Source: Fimbriimonadaceae bacterium
Lineage (GTDB): Bacteria > Armatimonadota > Fimbriimonadia > Fimbriimonadales > Fimbriimonadaceae
DNA length: 12,796 nt
Direction: 5' to 3'
Assembly (NCBI GenBank): GCA_022402505.1
Contig: JAKRSE010000278.1
Coordinates: 1-12,796 of the forward strand
Numbering within the stretch: the stretch's first letter is position 1; every line of letters begins with the position of its first letter. Positions 6,623 through 12,796 of the stretch are shown one piece after another. Under the pieces are notes generated by a model that had not been told where the DNA came from, did no database searches, and saw only the letters and a list, made by a program, of their open reading frames with translations. The position numbers were made by a program, and so were the translations under genes.

Positions 6623-8961
6623 CGTGCAGGTTTGATTCGGAACTTGAGGGTGGAGAACCCGGCAAGCTCAAAATGCTCGATCCGAATCTGCCAGGTCCGG
6701 GCGACCGGCAGGCGGATGGTCTTGGTGGTCGGACCGTTGTAGGCCCACTCATCCAGCAGCTTCTCGCCGTTGACGATGACCCGGACTCCATCGTCGTAGG
6801 TCACCTCCGCTTCGAACTCGCCTGTCGGAGCGACGACTTCGGCGAGGGCGAGGGTTCCGAAGTGGTCCGGCCCAATGCCGGCTGCCGGGCTGCGTTGCCA
6901 GTCGAAGGCGAGGTTGGCGACGGTTCGCGGTGCGGCGTTCTCGCCGGCCATCCACCAGGCGTCTTCCTGGGTTCGAGGGTCGGCGCTTGCCGGGTCGTAG
7001 TTCCACTGGCGGACGGTCCACTGGATCGGAAGGTGAAACTCCCGGAAGACCAGCGGGACCTCTTCGCCGGCCCGGCGAACCCGCCCGTGAGAGTCGGTGA
7101 ACCGCGGCCCGGTCCACGCCAGTTCGACCCGAACCTCACCGACCGGAACGCCCTGAATCGCCTGAAGCCGGAGCACCCCCGGCCCCCGGCCCGACTCGGC
7201 CGACACCACCTGGAGTCCGGCCGAAAGCCGCAGGATGACCCAGCTGCCGGAGGCGGGGCCGAAGACCTCGAACTGCATCAGGCCCGTCTCTTGATCCCAG
7301 CTGCGGAGGCGAAGCGCCGGCTTGGTCGGGTCGACCGGGCCCCACTCGTCGATCATGATGAACCGCCGACCTCTCAGCTCTCCGGGCTTCAGGAAGGGGT
7401 CCTGCCAGGCCGGGTTCCAGGCGGGAATTCGGGGGAGCCCCGGCATCCGGGCATCGACCCGGGACTGCAGATCGGCCGAAGGGCGTGGGCTCCAGCCCTG
7501 ATCGAACCGCCTCATGTAGGCGTTGTGATCACGATCGAGCCCCTGGATGACATTGCCCGAGGGGAGCATGGTTCCCGTCGGCGGGGTGAACCGAGGGTCG
7601 GTGCGCACGGCCGAGAAGATCCCCATCGGAAGCCGACCTTCCGCCGGAGGCGAGGGGACTCGGAGCTCGTTTCCTCCGCCGGTCGGGGCCTCCGCCCCTT
7701 CCCCGATCTCAAAAACTTCGGCTCGGGGCGAGGAGAAGACGTTGTCCTCGAACCGGACCGACGAGGTCCGCCGTAGCCGGATCGCCGAAGACTGGGTGCC
7801 TGAAAAATGGTTGTCCCGGAACACGATGTTCCGGCTCCGGGTGTCGCGCCGCTGGGCATACCCCCAGTCGGCCGGCTCTGTCGCGTTCGCCCAGAGATCG
7901 ACGGCCCGGGTGTCGTTGCGGAAGGTGTTGCCTTCGACCAGGTTGTTCTGGCCGTGCTCCCAGGCGATGGCGTCGGCGTTGTGGGCGAAGACGTTGTCCA
8001 GGACCAGCGAATCGAAGGAGTAGCCGCCCCAGATTCCGTGCCAGCACTCCATGACCAGGTTGTGAACGAAGGCGTTGCGGCTGAAGGTCGCCTCGATTCC
8101 GTTGGTCGGTGCATGGCTGAAGTCGTTGCCGATCAGAAGATTGTCGTTGCAGCCTCCCGCTCCGGTATCCATCGTGGTCTGCCCGGCCCAAAGGAAGAAG
8201 CCGTCGCCCCCGTGGGTCACCGAGTTGTAGGCGAAGACGTTTCGGTTCGACTGCTCATAGATCAGGATGCCCGTCGAATCCTGGCCCCGGTTGTAGATCC
8301 CGTGGCTGTAGCCTCGGACGCACCAGTCGATCCGGTTCTGCTGAATGAGATTGTGGCTGGACCGGTACATCCCCAGCCCCACGCTGGAGAGGAACCGGAA
8401 CGAGTTGTCGGCGATGACGGCCCGGTCGGTCTCGGTGATCATCAGGCCGTTCATGCCTCGCTCGATGGTGACCCGCTCAATACGGGCTTCGTCGCAGTTC
8501 CGAAGATAGACGCCCGCCCCGTACCGCAGCCATTCGTCTCGGTCGTTCTGGTGGTAGCTCATCCAGTCGCCGACGTCTTCCCTCTCTCGGCCGGATTTCA
8601 GCCGGGCCTTCCAGTTGTCGCTGAAGTCCGAGTCCTCGATCTTCAGCCCGGGCGAATCGACCGCCATCAGGCCGACCTTGTAGCCCCGAACCCGCAGGTT
8701 TCGGATCGTGATGTTGCGTCCCTGAACGGAGACCCCCAGCCCGGCCCGCTCGTCGGGAGAGGCATCCAGCGGCGTGCCTTCCCAGGTCTGCCCTCGAAAA
8801 TCGAGGGTCAGATTGTCGCCACGGATGACGAGGGCGGCCTGAGCGGGTTCGAGCCCGGCCGAAGGCCTGGCAACCACCCGCGTCATGGGGCGGTCGTCAT
8901 GGGTCCAGCCGGGTCCGGTCAGAGATGCGGTCAGAGCGAGGCAGAGGAAGGCGCTCGGCAC
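6619..8961 (-). CDS. Secreted right-handed beta-helix protein with PA14-like C-terminal domain
   Basis: The 780-residue product has a hydrophobic N-terminus (MPSAFLCLALTASLTG) acting as a probable signal sequence. Residues 45-435 hold tandem parallel beta-helix coils with recurring N-x-F/I and GN-x-F turns, for example NVFAYNSV, NDNLLIGNDFS, DSLVLDNVFAHN, NNLVEGNTF and NIVFRDNHF. These are the pattern of pectate-lyase-like or NosD-type repeats. A linker and a beta domain follow. The last 94 residues (from about 687) resemble PA14, including TYDDGVRVIVNGEKLLDEW, a carbohydrate-binding module. It likely binds or cleaves a polysaccharide outside the cell; the catalytic residues cannot be named. 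The start is a GTG at 8961, because a stop lies in frame just upstream and no ATG is suitable; no ribosome site is seen. The signal peptide lacks the usual positive charge. Confidence 0.85.
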   Translation of the reverse strand: MPSAFLCLALTASLTGPGWTHDDRPMTRVVARPSAGLEPAQAALVIRGDNLTLDFRGQTWEGTPLDASPDERAGLGVSVQGRNITIRNLRVRGYKVGLMAVDSPGLKIEDSDFSDNWKARLKSGREREDVGDWMSYHQNDRDEWLRYGAGVYLRNCDEARIERVTIERGMNGLMITETDRAVIADNSFRFLSSVGLGMYRSSHNLIQQNRIDWCVRGYSHGIYNRGQDSTGILIYEQSNRNVFAYNSVTHGGDGFFLWAGQTTMDTGAGGCNDNLLIGNDFSHAPTNGIEATFSRNAFVHNLVMECWHGIWGGYSFDSLVLDNVFAHNADAIAWEHGQNNLVEGNTFRNDTRAVDLWANATEPADWGYAQRRDTRSRNIVFRDNHFSGTQSSAIRLRRTSSVRFEDNVFSSPRAEVFEIGEGAEAPTGGGNELRVPSPPAEGRLPMGIFSAVRTDPRFTPPTGTMLPSGNVIQGLDRDHNAYMRRFDQGWSPRPSADLQSRVDARMPGLPRIPAWNPAWQDPFLKPGELRGRRFIMIDEWGPVDPTKPALRLRSWDQETGLMQFEVFGPASGSWVILRLSAGLQVVSAESGRGPGVLRLQAIQGVPVGEVRVELAWTGPRFTDSHGRVRRAGEEVPLVFREFHLPIQWTVRQWNYDPASADPRTQEDAWWMAGENAAPRTVANLAFDWQRSPAAGIGPDHFGTLALAEVVAPTGEFEAEVTYDDGVRVIVNGEKLLDEWAYNGPTTKTIRLPVARTWQIRIEHFELAGFSTLKFRIKPAR

Positions 8962-8988
8962 AATCGAGAGTCTGACCGATTCCGCCGC

Positions 8989-9375
8989 CTATTGGCAGAG
9001 GACTTCGTAGGTGCGGAACTCGCTCTCCATCGGAGGGGTCCGACCCTCTTCCTTGGCGCGTCGCACGTCCTCGAATCCCCGCTTGTGCCCCTCGATGAAG
9101 GCCGGAGACTTCATCCAGCTGCGGAAGCAGTCTTCGGATTCCCAATGGGAGACCACCAGGTATTCGGAGCCTTGGTGGCCGGGCTCTCCGGAGAGGGGGC
9201 GCAGGACATGCATTCCCATGAAGCCGGGAAGCGTGTCGATGGCGTGTGCGCGACTTCGGAAGAGGGCTTCGAACCGCTCGCGGTACTCATCCTGGCAACG
9301 GATGAAGTTCACGGCGACAAAGGACCCCTCAGGCGCGCTCAGGGGGAAAGCCTGAGGCTGAGGCTCCACTTGCAT
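8989..9375 (-). CDS. Antibiotic-biosynthesis-monooxygenase fold protein, HmoA/IsdG-like
   Basis: The 128-residue product is a ferredoxin-like ABM-domain protein, starting its fold at FVAVNFIRCQDEYRERFEALFRSR. It matches the heme-degrading IsdG/HmoA pattern: N23 in AVNFI, W87 in SEDCFRSWMKSPAF and H97 in EGHKRGF. The ten-residue W-to-H spacing is the one found in IsdG. The GFMGMHVLRP strand and SEYLVVSHWES are also typical. If active, it would cleave heme and release iron in the cytoplasm, but many ABM proteins do other chemistry. A loop after GFMGMHVLRP and a C-terminal tail (EEGRTPPMESEFRTYEVL) are longer than in IsdG. The start ATG at 9375 adds about 17 residues before the fold and lacks a ribosome site, so the true start may lie further in. 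It sits 27 bases from each neighbour within the operon. Confidence 0.82.
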   Translation of the reverse strand: MQVEPQPQAFPLSAPEGSFVAVNFIRCQDEYRERFEALFRSRAHAIDTLPGFMGMHVLRPLSGEPGHQGSEYLVVSHWESEDCFRSWMKSPAFIEGHKRGFEDVRRAKEEGRTPPMESEFRTYEVLCQ

Positions 9376-9402
9376 GCGGCTAAGTGTACCTTGACTTTCC
9401 GG

Positions 9403-10278
9403 TCAACCCTGCCCGTCCGCCAAAGGCAGCGAGAGCGTTCCGAGCCGGGAGCCGATGTCGCTGAGCTGAATGCGCAGACGGCCTTCCGACTGGATCGCCA
9501 GAGTGCCGACGGTCTGCAGTTCTCCGACCACGTCCGCGCTGCCCTCGTAGACCGACACCCGGACATACGAGCTCCGGTCGGCTCTGAGGTCGGCGAGGCG
9601 GTCGAGGATGGCGCGAGGGACGGTGCCCGTCTCCAGCCCGGAACGGTCCAGATGCCGGCGCATGTCGGCAGCCATCGACCGGAACGGAAGATCGGGAGTG
9701 CGCAGGATGCCGGTCACTTCGGCCAATTCGGCTCGCCGCGCCGGGCCTGCGTCATCCCAGTGGCGGAGCAGGTCACCGGCCAGTCCGGCTTGGAGCGTGC
9801 TGGCCGTCGCCATGCAGTGGATTCCGCTGTATTTGGCGGCCTCCAGAACGCCGAGGGCCTTGATCCGGAGTCGGATGAAGCCGTCCATGTCTCCCTGCCG
9901 GGACATCACGTTGGCTCGGCCGATGAGGAAGGAGGCGAGGCGTTGCCGGGCGTCGATGATCTGGCCCTTCACCCCGTATTCGCCCTGGTCCGTCGGCTCT
10001 GCGACCGGGATCTCGACCAGGCGTCCGTCGCGGACTCCGTCGATCCACACGTCGGCGGCGGCCTCCAGGTCCTCGGTGCTGGACTTGGCGCACACGCCCA
10101 TCGACGCGGCGACGGCCTCGGTATAGGCCAGGATGTACCTCGTCGTCACCGGCCCATAGACCATCGTCGGATGAACGCTCGGCGGAGTCCGTCCCACCCA
10201 GGCGAGAAAACCCAACAGGATCGCCGGGGCGGCGGCGGCCAGCGCCATTCCGTAATGACGCGCCTTCATACCGTGCAT
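9403..10278 (-). CDS. Membrane-anchored protein of unknown function (first gene of the operon)
   Basis: I do not recognise this 291-residue product. It has a short basic N-terminus (MHGMKARHYG), then one hydrophobic helix of about 20 residues (MALAAAAPAILLGFLAWVG). The remaining roughly 260 residues are predicted outside the membrane, mainly helical, with two Cys and no known motif. The C-terminal part turns to beta strands (VRVSVYEGSADVVGELQ, LRIQLSDIGSRLGTLSLPL). The start is ATG 10278, with GGGAG seven bases upstream on the minus strand; a TTG at 10299 is in frame but poor. The gene lies 27 bases before the HmoA-like gene and divergent from the ECF sigma gene. It is not a zinc-finger anti-sigma factor by motif, and its cytoplasmic tail is only about ten residues, which argues against a standard anti-sigma role. 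Confidence 0.75.
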   Translation of the reverse strand: MHGMKARHYGMALAAAAPAILLGFLAWVGRTPPSVHPTMVYGPVTTRYILAYTEAVAASMGVCAKSSTEDLEAAADVWIDGVRDGRLVEIPVAEPTDQGEYGVKGQIIDARQRLASFLIGRANVMSRQGDMDGFIRLRIKALGVLEAAKYSGIHCMATASTLQAGLAGDLLRHWDDAGPARRAELAEVTGILRTPDLPFRSMAADMRRHLDRSGLETGTVPRAILDRLADLRADRSSYVRVSVYEGSADVVGELQTVGTLAIQSEGRLRIQLSDIGSRLGTLSLPLADGQG

Positions 10279-10307
10279 CTTCGGACTCCCATGAGCCAAG
10301 GCTACAG

Positions 10308-10443
10308 GAAGAATTGCGGGGATTGACGCAATTCAATCTGACTAAATCTGTGCAATATGTCGCCTCGGCTGAACCAAGGGAAGAATTTTCAACACTGGGC
10401 CTCAGATTTTCTGAGATGTTGGTCCCACTCTTCAGAATTCTTC
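10308..10443. promoter_or_regulatory. Divergent A+T-rich control region with repeated GAAGAATT sites and a palindrome
   Basis: The 198 bases between the operon start (10278) and the sigma ATG (10477) are markedly A+T-richer than the rest. GAAGAATT occurs at 10308-10315 and 10380-10387, and again in inverted form (AATTCTTC) at 10436-10443. AATCTG repeats at 10335-10340 and 10345-10350, one helical turn apart. CTCAGA-TTT-TCTGAG (10401-10415) is a perfect 6-base inverted repeat. TTGACG at 10323 resembles a -35 box, without a convincing -10 at the right distance. The layout suggests binding sites controlling both the six-gene operon and the sigma gene; no factor can be assigned. Confidence 0.45.
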
Positions 10444-10446
10444 ATG

Positions 10447-10452
10447 TAACAT
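10447..10452 (+). promoter_or_regulatory. Possible -10 element of the sigma gene (TAACAT)
   Basis: TAACAT lies 24 bases before the sigma ATG, inside GTAACATCC. The same nine bases occur at 12532-12540, just before the Bax inhibitor-1 family gene. A start of transcription about 7 bases downstream would leave room for GGAG at 10462. No good -35 is seen 16-18 bases upstream. Confidence 0.35.
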
Positions 10453-10476
10453 CCCTTTGTCGGAGAAAATTTGAAC

Positions 10477-11031
10477 ATGCGCTCCAGCTCTGTCGTCGAA
10501 ATGAAGATGGTCTTGGCCGCCCAGCGTGGCGACCGGGATGCTCGGGAGAGGATCGTCGAGATCCATCGCCCGGCCATCCAGGCCCACATGCGGCGAATGC
10601 TCCGTTCCTCGGAAGATGTCGAGGATGCGGTGCAGGAGACCTTTGTGAAGGCCTTCCGTGCCCTGCACCGGTTCGACCCGAACCGGCCGCTGGGCCCCTG
10701 GCTGATGCGGATCGCCACCAACTGTGGGGTCGATCTGATCCGGAACCGCCGTCAGGACCCCGAGGACCTGAGCCGCGTTGAGTACCAGGTCGCCGATCCC
10801 AGCGTTCAGGTGGAGGCCGAAACCGAGCAGAGTCTGCTCGTGGACCTCATCGGCGAGGCGATGGCCGCCCTGCCCCTGCAGCACCGGCAGGCCATGCAGC
10901 TTCGCCACATCCATCACATGGCGGTCGAAGAGATCGCCGCCCTGCTCAACAAGCCGGAAGGGACCGTGAAGAGCTGGCTCTTCCGGGCCCGAGCCCAGCT
11001 GAAGAAGCAGCTTCAGCCGACTCTGGCCTGA
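10477..11031 (+). CDS. ECF-type RNA polymerase sigma factor (sigma-70 family)
   Basis: The 184-residue product has only regions 2 and 4, the hallmark of ECF sigma factors. Region 2 spans residues 11-92, with DVEDAVQETFVKAFRALHRFD as the core-binding and -10-recognition helices and GPWLMRIATNCGVDLIRNRR. Region 4 spans 121-178, with LPLQHRQAMQLRHIHHMAVEEIAALL and the recognition helix EGTVKSWLFRARAQLKKQL. It directs RNA polymerase to a specific promoter set. No anti-sigma gene (zinc-finger or other) lies beside it. GGAG at 10462-10465 is 11 bases from ATG 10477 but only 5 from an in-frame TTG at 10471, so translation may begin at the TTG and add two residues. It is divergent from the six-gene operon and ends at a shared terminator. 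Confidence 0.9.
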   Translation: MRSSSVVEMKMVLAAQRGDRDARERIVEIHRPAIQAHMRRMLRSSEDVEDAVQETFVKAFRALHRFDPNRPLGPWLMRIATNCGVDLIRNRRQDPEDLSRVEYQVADPSVQVEAETEQSLLVDLIGEAMAALPLQHRQAMQLRHIHHMAVEEIAALLNKPEGTVKSWLFRARAQLKKQLQPTLA

Positions 11032-11050
11032 TCCTTCCTCATCCCGAGCG

Positions 11051-11089
11051 CCGGCCTCGCATCTCCCCTCAGCGGGAATGCGGGGCCGG
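11051..11089. terminator. Bidirectional terminator between sigma and glycosyltransferase genes
   Basis: Bases 11051-11062 pair with 11078-11089 in 12 steps (one G-T), and TCCC/GGGA (11064-11067 with 11074-11077) extends the stem beyond a single bulged C. The loop is six bases. It begins 20 bases after the sigma stop and lies 3 bases past the convergent glycosyltransferase stop. It probably ends both transcripts, although U-tracts are poor on either side. Confidence 0.7.
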
Positions 11090-11091
11090 TC

Positions 11092-11790
11092 TCATTTGCG
11101 CTCCTGGGGAGGAGGCGCGAGCCGCCACCGAAGCAGGGTCCAGAAAGCTTCGGGAGCGTCGGTCCAGCGGATCTTTTTGCCCGCCTGCTTGGTCCGAGGC
11201 TCATATCGTGCGGGCAGCTCCAGAATCGCCTCGCCCATCCGGAAGGTCTTGGCGGTCACTTCCGGACAGAATTCGAACCGCTCGCACTGGAGGTCCATGT
11301 CTTCCAGAAAGGTCCGTTCAAAGGCCTTGTAGCAGGTGGCCTCGTCGTTGATCCTTCGGCCGAAGAGCAGGTAGACGGCCCATCGGAGCAGGACGTTGAC
11401 CGTCTTGTTCGGCAGCGCCATGCCGGGGTGCATCCCCTTGAGGAACCTCGCCCCGTAGACGACCCGGTAGCGGGCCTCCAGGATCGGGGCGACGAGGGTC
11501 GGGATGTCCTCGGGGAAGTATTCGAGGTCGGCGTCCTGAACGACGACCGTCCGGCCGAGGGCGTAGGCCAGGGCGGTGCGGATGGCCCGCCCCTTCCCGC
11601 CGCGCTCCGGGTTCGTGATCACGGTGATTCGGTCGCCGAATTCGGCCAGGCGGTCGGCTGTCGCATCGGTGCTGCCATCGTTCACCACGATGATCTGCGC
11701 AGGCATGGGCAGCTCCAGGAGCCGCTGCACGACCTCGGAGATCGTGTCTTCCTCGTTCAAGGCCGGCACGATGATCGTCACATCCGGCAT
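11092..11790 (-). CDS. Family 2 glycosyltransferase (DPM1-like, inverting)
   Basis: The 232-residue product has a GT-A fold. It opens MPDVTIIVPALNEEDTISEVV, has the nucleotide-binding VVNDGSTDAT at residues 35-44 and GGKGRAIRTAL at 64-74, and carries the metal-binding DxD as D86-A-D88 in VVVQDADLEYFPED. INDEATCYKAF at 148-157 is typical of the lipid-linked-sugar group (dolichol/undecaprenyl-phosphate mannose or glucose synthases). It lacks the C-terminal membrane helices of GtrB/DPM3-type fusions and should be a peripheral cytoplasmic enzyme. It would transfer a sugar from a nucleotide sugar, probably to a polyprenyl phosphate; donor and acceptor cannot be told. ATG 11790 has GGAAGGGG five bases upstream, which fixes the start over in-frame ATGs at 11805 and 11826. 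It is transcribed alone. Confidence 0.9.
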   Translation of the reverse strand: MPDVTIIVPALNEEDTISEVVQRLLELPMPAQIIVVNDGSTDATADRLAEFGDRITVITNPERGGKGRAIRTALAYALGRTVVVQDADLEYFPEDIPTLVAPILEARYRVVYGARFLKGMHPGMALPNKTVNVLLRWAVYLLFGRRINDEATCYKAFERTFLEDMDLQCERFEFCPEVTAKTFRMGEAILELPARYEPRTKQAGKKIRWTDAPEAFWTLLRWRLAPPPQERK

Positions 11791-11888
11791 CGCGTCCCCT
11801 TCCATCCACCTCGCCCGAGGGCCCATTCTGACATACGCCCCCCAGGCCTTCGCCGTGACCGATGCAAACCCGCCGCGATGCGGTGAAG

Positions 11889-11894
11889 TAGAAT
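11889..11894 (+). promoter_or_regulatory. Possible -10 box (TAGAAT) of nuoE, implying a leaderless mRNA
   Basis: TAGAAT matches the TATAAT consensus at 5 of 6 positions and ends six bases before the GTG start codon at 11901. Transcription would then start at or next to the start codon. There is no Shine-Dalgarno sequence, which fits a leaderless message. No clear -35 lies 16-18 bases upstream. Confidence 0.35.
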
Positions 11895-11900
11895 CGCGTT

Positions 11901-12512
11901 GTGAGCGAGTTGATTCAGATCGGGGCGTCGCGTCCCAAGGCCCCGAAGCCGTCCGAATTGGAACTGAAGTTCAGCGAGACGGCCGTCGCCCAGCTGGAAT
12001 CCCTCAAGACTCACTATCCCAACGAGAAGGCCTGCATTCTGCCCGGCCTCTGGATCGCCCAGCGGGAGTACGGCGGATACCTGAGCCCCGCCGCAATCGC
12101 CGAAGTCGCCTTCCGGCTCCACCGCAGCTACGCCGAGGTCGAAGGCGTGGCGACGTTCTACTCGATGTACAACACGGCCCACGAAGTCGGCCGGCACATG
12201 ATCGAGGTCTGCACCTGTCTGAGCTGTCACATGTGCGGCGCCTATCGGATCGCGGACCGACTGAAGGAGAAGCTGGGAATCGGCTTCGGCGAGACCACCG
12301 AAGACGGGGTCTTCACCCTTCACGAAGTCGAGTGCCTGAACGCCTGCGACCGGGCTCCCCTGCTCCAGGTGGGCGATGAGTACATCGGCCCGGTGAAGGA
12401 AGAGGACATCGACGGCCTGCTGGAGAGCCTCCGGAGCCGGTCCGACTCCAGCGTGGTGAAGCTCGCCGACGAAATCGTCCGGGTCCACCTGAAATCCGAA
12501 GAAAAATCGTAA
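11901..12512 (+). CDS. nuoE: NADH-quinone oxidoreductase subunit E (NuoE, complex I 24 kDa [2Fe-2S] subunit)
   Basis: The 203-residue product matches NuoE throughout: KACILPGLWIAQREYGGYLS, AEVEGVATFYSMYN, then the [2Fe-2S] site. The cluster ligands are C104 and C109 (C-x4-C) and C145 and C149 in HEVECLNACDRAPLLQVGDEYIGPV, with 35 residues between the pairs, as the family requires. Two extra cysteines (C106 and C112) lie in the first motif, VCTCLSCHMCGA, and are unusual. With NuoF and NuoG it forms the NADH-oxidising arm of complex I. The C-terminus is roughly 25-30 residues longer than common NuoE, with an acidic/basic tail. The start is GTG 11901 with no ribosome site. Here nuoE stands apart from nuoF; a Bax inhibitor-1 family gene follows. 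Confidence 0.93.
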   Translation: MSELIQIGASRPKAPKPSELELKFSETAVAQLESLKTHYPNEKACILPGLWIAQREYGGYLSPAAIAEVAFRLHRSYAEVEGVATFYSMYNTAHEVGRHMIEVCTCLSCHMCGAYRIADRLKEKLGIGFGETTEDGVFTLHEVECLNACDRAPLLQVGDEYIGPVKEEDIDGLLESLRSRSDSSVVKLADEIVRVHLKSEEKS

Positions 12513-12532
12513 CCCTGCCTCGGTCTTCGGAG

Positions 12533-12538
12533 TAACAT
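12533..12538 (+). promoter_or_regulatory. Possible -10 element (TAACAT) of the Bax inhibitor-1 family gene
   Basis: TAACAT lies nine bases before the ATG at 12548, in the same GTAACATCC context seen before the sigma gene. It falls in the 35-base gap after nuoE. GGA at 12541-12543 may serve as a weak ribosome site. No -35 is evident. Confidence 0.3.
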
Positions 12539-12547
12539 CCGGATGAC

Positions 12548-12796
12548 ATGCGCGGCAGCAACCCGATGTTTCGCGACTCGGTCCTTCGTGACCGTGTGAC
12601 CCTCAATCCGGTCTCCGGCATGCCCGGCGCCATGACGGGCGAAGAGGTCATGACCGTCGGCGGCACGATCCAGAAGACGGCGCTCCTCCTCGCCCTTCTC
12701 CTGCCGACCGCCGCCATCGGAGTCATCTTCCCGAGCAACGCCCTGCTGATCGGCAGCTTCGTCGTCAGCCTCATCCTTGGCCTTGTGACCGGATTA
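12548..12796 (+). CDS. Bax inhibitor-1/YccA-family membrane protein (5' part, cut by window edge)
   Basis: Eighty-three codons are present and the frame runs off the window. The product starts MRGSNPMFRDSVLRDR, and MTVGGTIQKTALLLALLLPTAAIGVIF follows at residues 35-61. The pattern MT-x-x-GTIxKTALL and the SNP motif near the start are characteristic of the bacterial BaxI_1 group. Two hydrophobic segments are visible (about residues 44-62 and 66-83), the first of the seven helices usual in this family. Members are inner-membrane proteins, some with Ca2+-leak activity; the bacterial role is poorly known. ATG 12548 lies 35 bases after nuoE, so it may be co-transcribed with it. Confidence 0.85.
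   Translation, partial: MRGSNPMFRDSVLRDRVTLNPVSGMPGAMTGEEVMTVGGTIQKTALLLALLLPTAAIGVIFPSNALLIGSFVVSLILGLVTGL

Noticed and set aside
9391..9406. Inverted repeat TTGAC/GTCAA between the unknown membrane gene and the HmoA-like gene
   Set aside because: Only five-base arms, and one overlaps a stop codon; TTGACC on the minus strand has no -10 at proper distance, so an internal promoter is not supported.
9403..10278. Anti-sigma factor for the neighbouring ECF sigma factor
   Set aside because: No HxxxCxxC zinc motif, and only about ten residues before the membrane helix, too few to bind a sigma factor in the classical way.
7807..10326. An 839-codon open frame on the plus strand opposite the operon
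   Set aside because: It spans four minus-strand genes with clear families and motifs, has no recognisable domain, and is the usual antisense shadow of G+C-rich coding DNA.

Overview
This is a G+C-rich bacterial chromosomal window with tightly packed genes. The best guess is a diderm bacterium. Support comes from a small outer-membrane-barrel-like protein ending in Phe, a lipoprotein solute-binding protein, several signal peptides and a complex I subunit. The gene families seen would fit an environmental lineage such as Armatimonadota/Fimbriimonadia or a planctomycete relative, but this placement is a guess from gene style and not a measurement. No rRNA, tRNA, CRISPR array, insertion sequence or phage gene is visible.

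Layout. (1) 40-732, minus strand: a small secreted, beta-rich, probably outer-membrane protein followed by a strong terminator hairpin. (2) 847-3222, plus strand: a GNAT acetyltransferase and a carbon-nitrogen hydrolase overlapping by 13 bases (the two halves of a protein that is a single fusion in other bacteria), a 59-residue small basic protein, and an exported peroxiredoxin/thioredoxin-fold protein. A hairpin at 3245-3283 ends this block. (3) 3283-10278, minus strand: an apparent six-gene operon. In transcription order it holds an unrecognised membrane-anchored protein, an IsdG/HmoA-like monooxygenase, a secreted right-handed beta-helix protein with a PA14-like C-terminus, an EVE-domain protein, a peptide-type ABC substrate-binding lipoprotein and an AraC-type regulator with an unusual N-terminus. 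The last four genes are joined by 4-, 4- and 1-base stop/start overlaps. (4) 10471-11031, plus strand: an ECF sigma factor, divergent from the operon across an A+T-rich region carrying three copies of GAAGAATT. (5) 11092-11790, minus strand: a family 2 glycosyltransferase sharing a bidirectional terminator with the sigma gene. (6) 11901-12796, plus strand: a lone nuoE followed by the start of a Bax inhibitor-1/YccA-family membrane protein cut by the window edge.

Working together. The minus-strand operon is the most interesting unit. A secreted beta-helix protein, an extracytoplasmic binding lipoprotein and an AraC regulator look like a sense-and-scavenge module for an extracellular polymer or peptide. 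Two small proteins with no obvious link (EVE and ABM/HmoA-like) and a membrane protein of unknown function are co-transcribed with them. The divergent ECF sigma gene and the repeated sites between them suggest, but do not prove, joint regulation.
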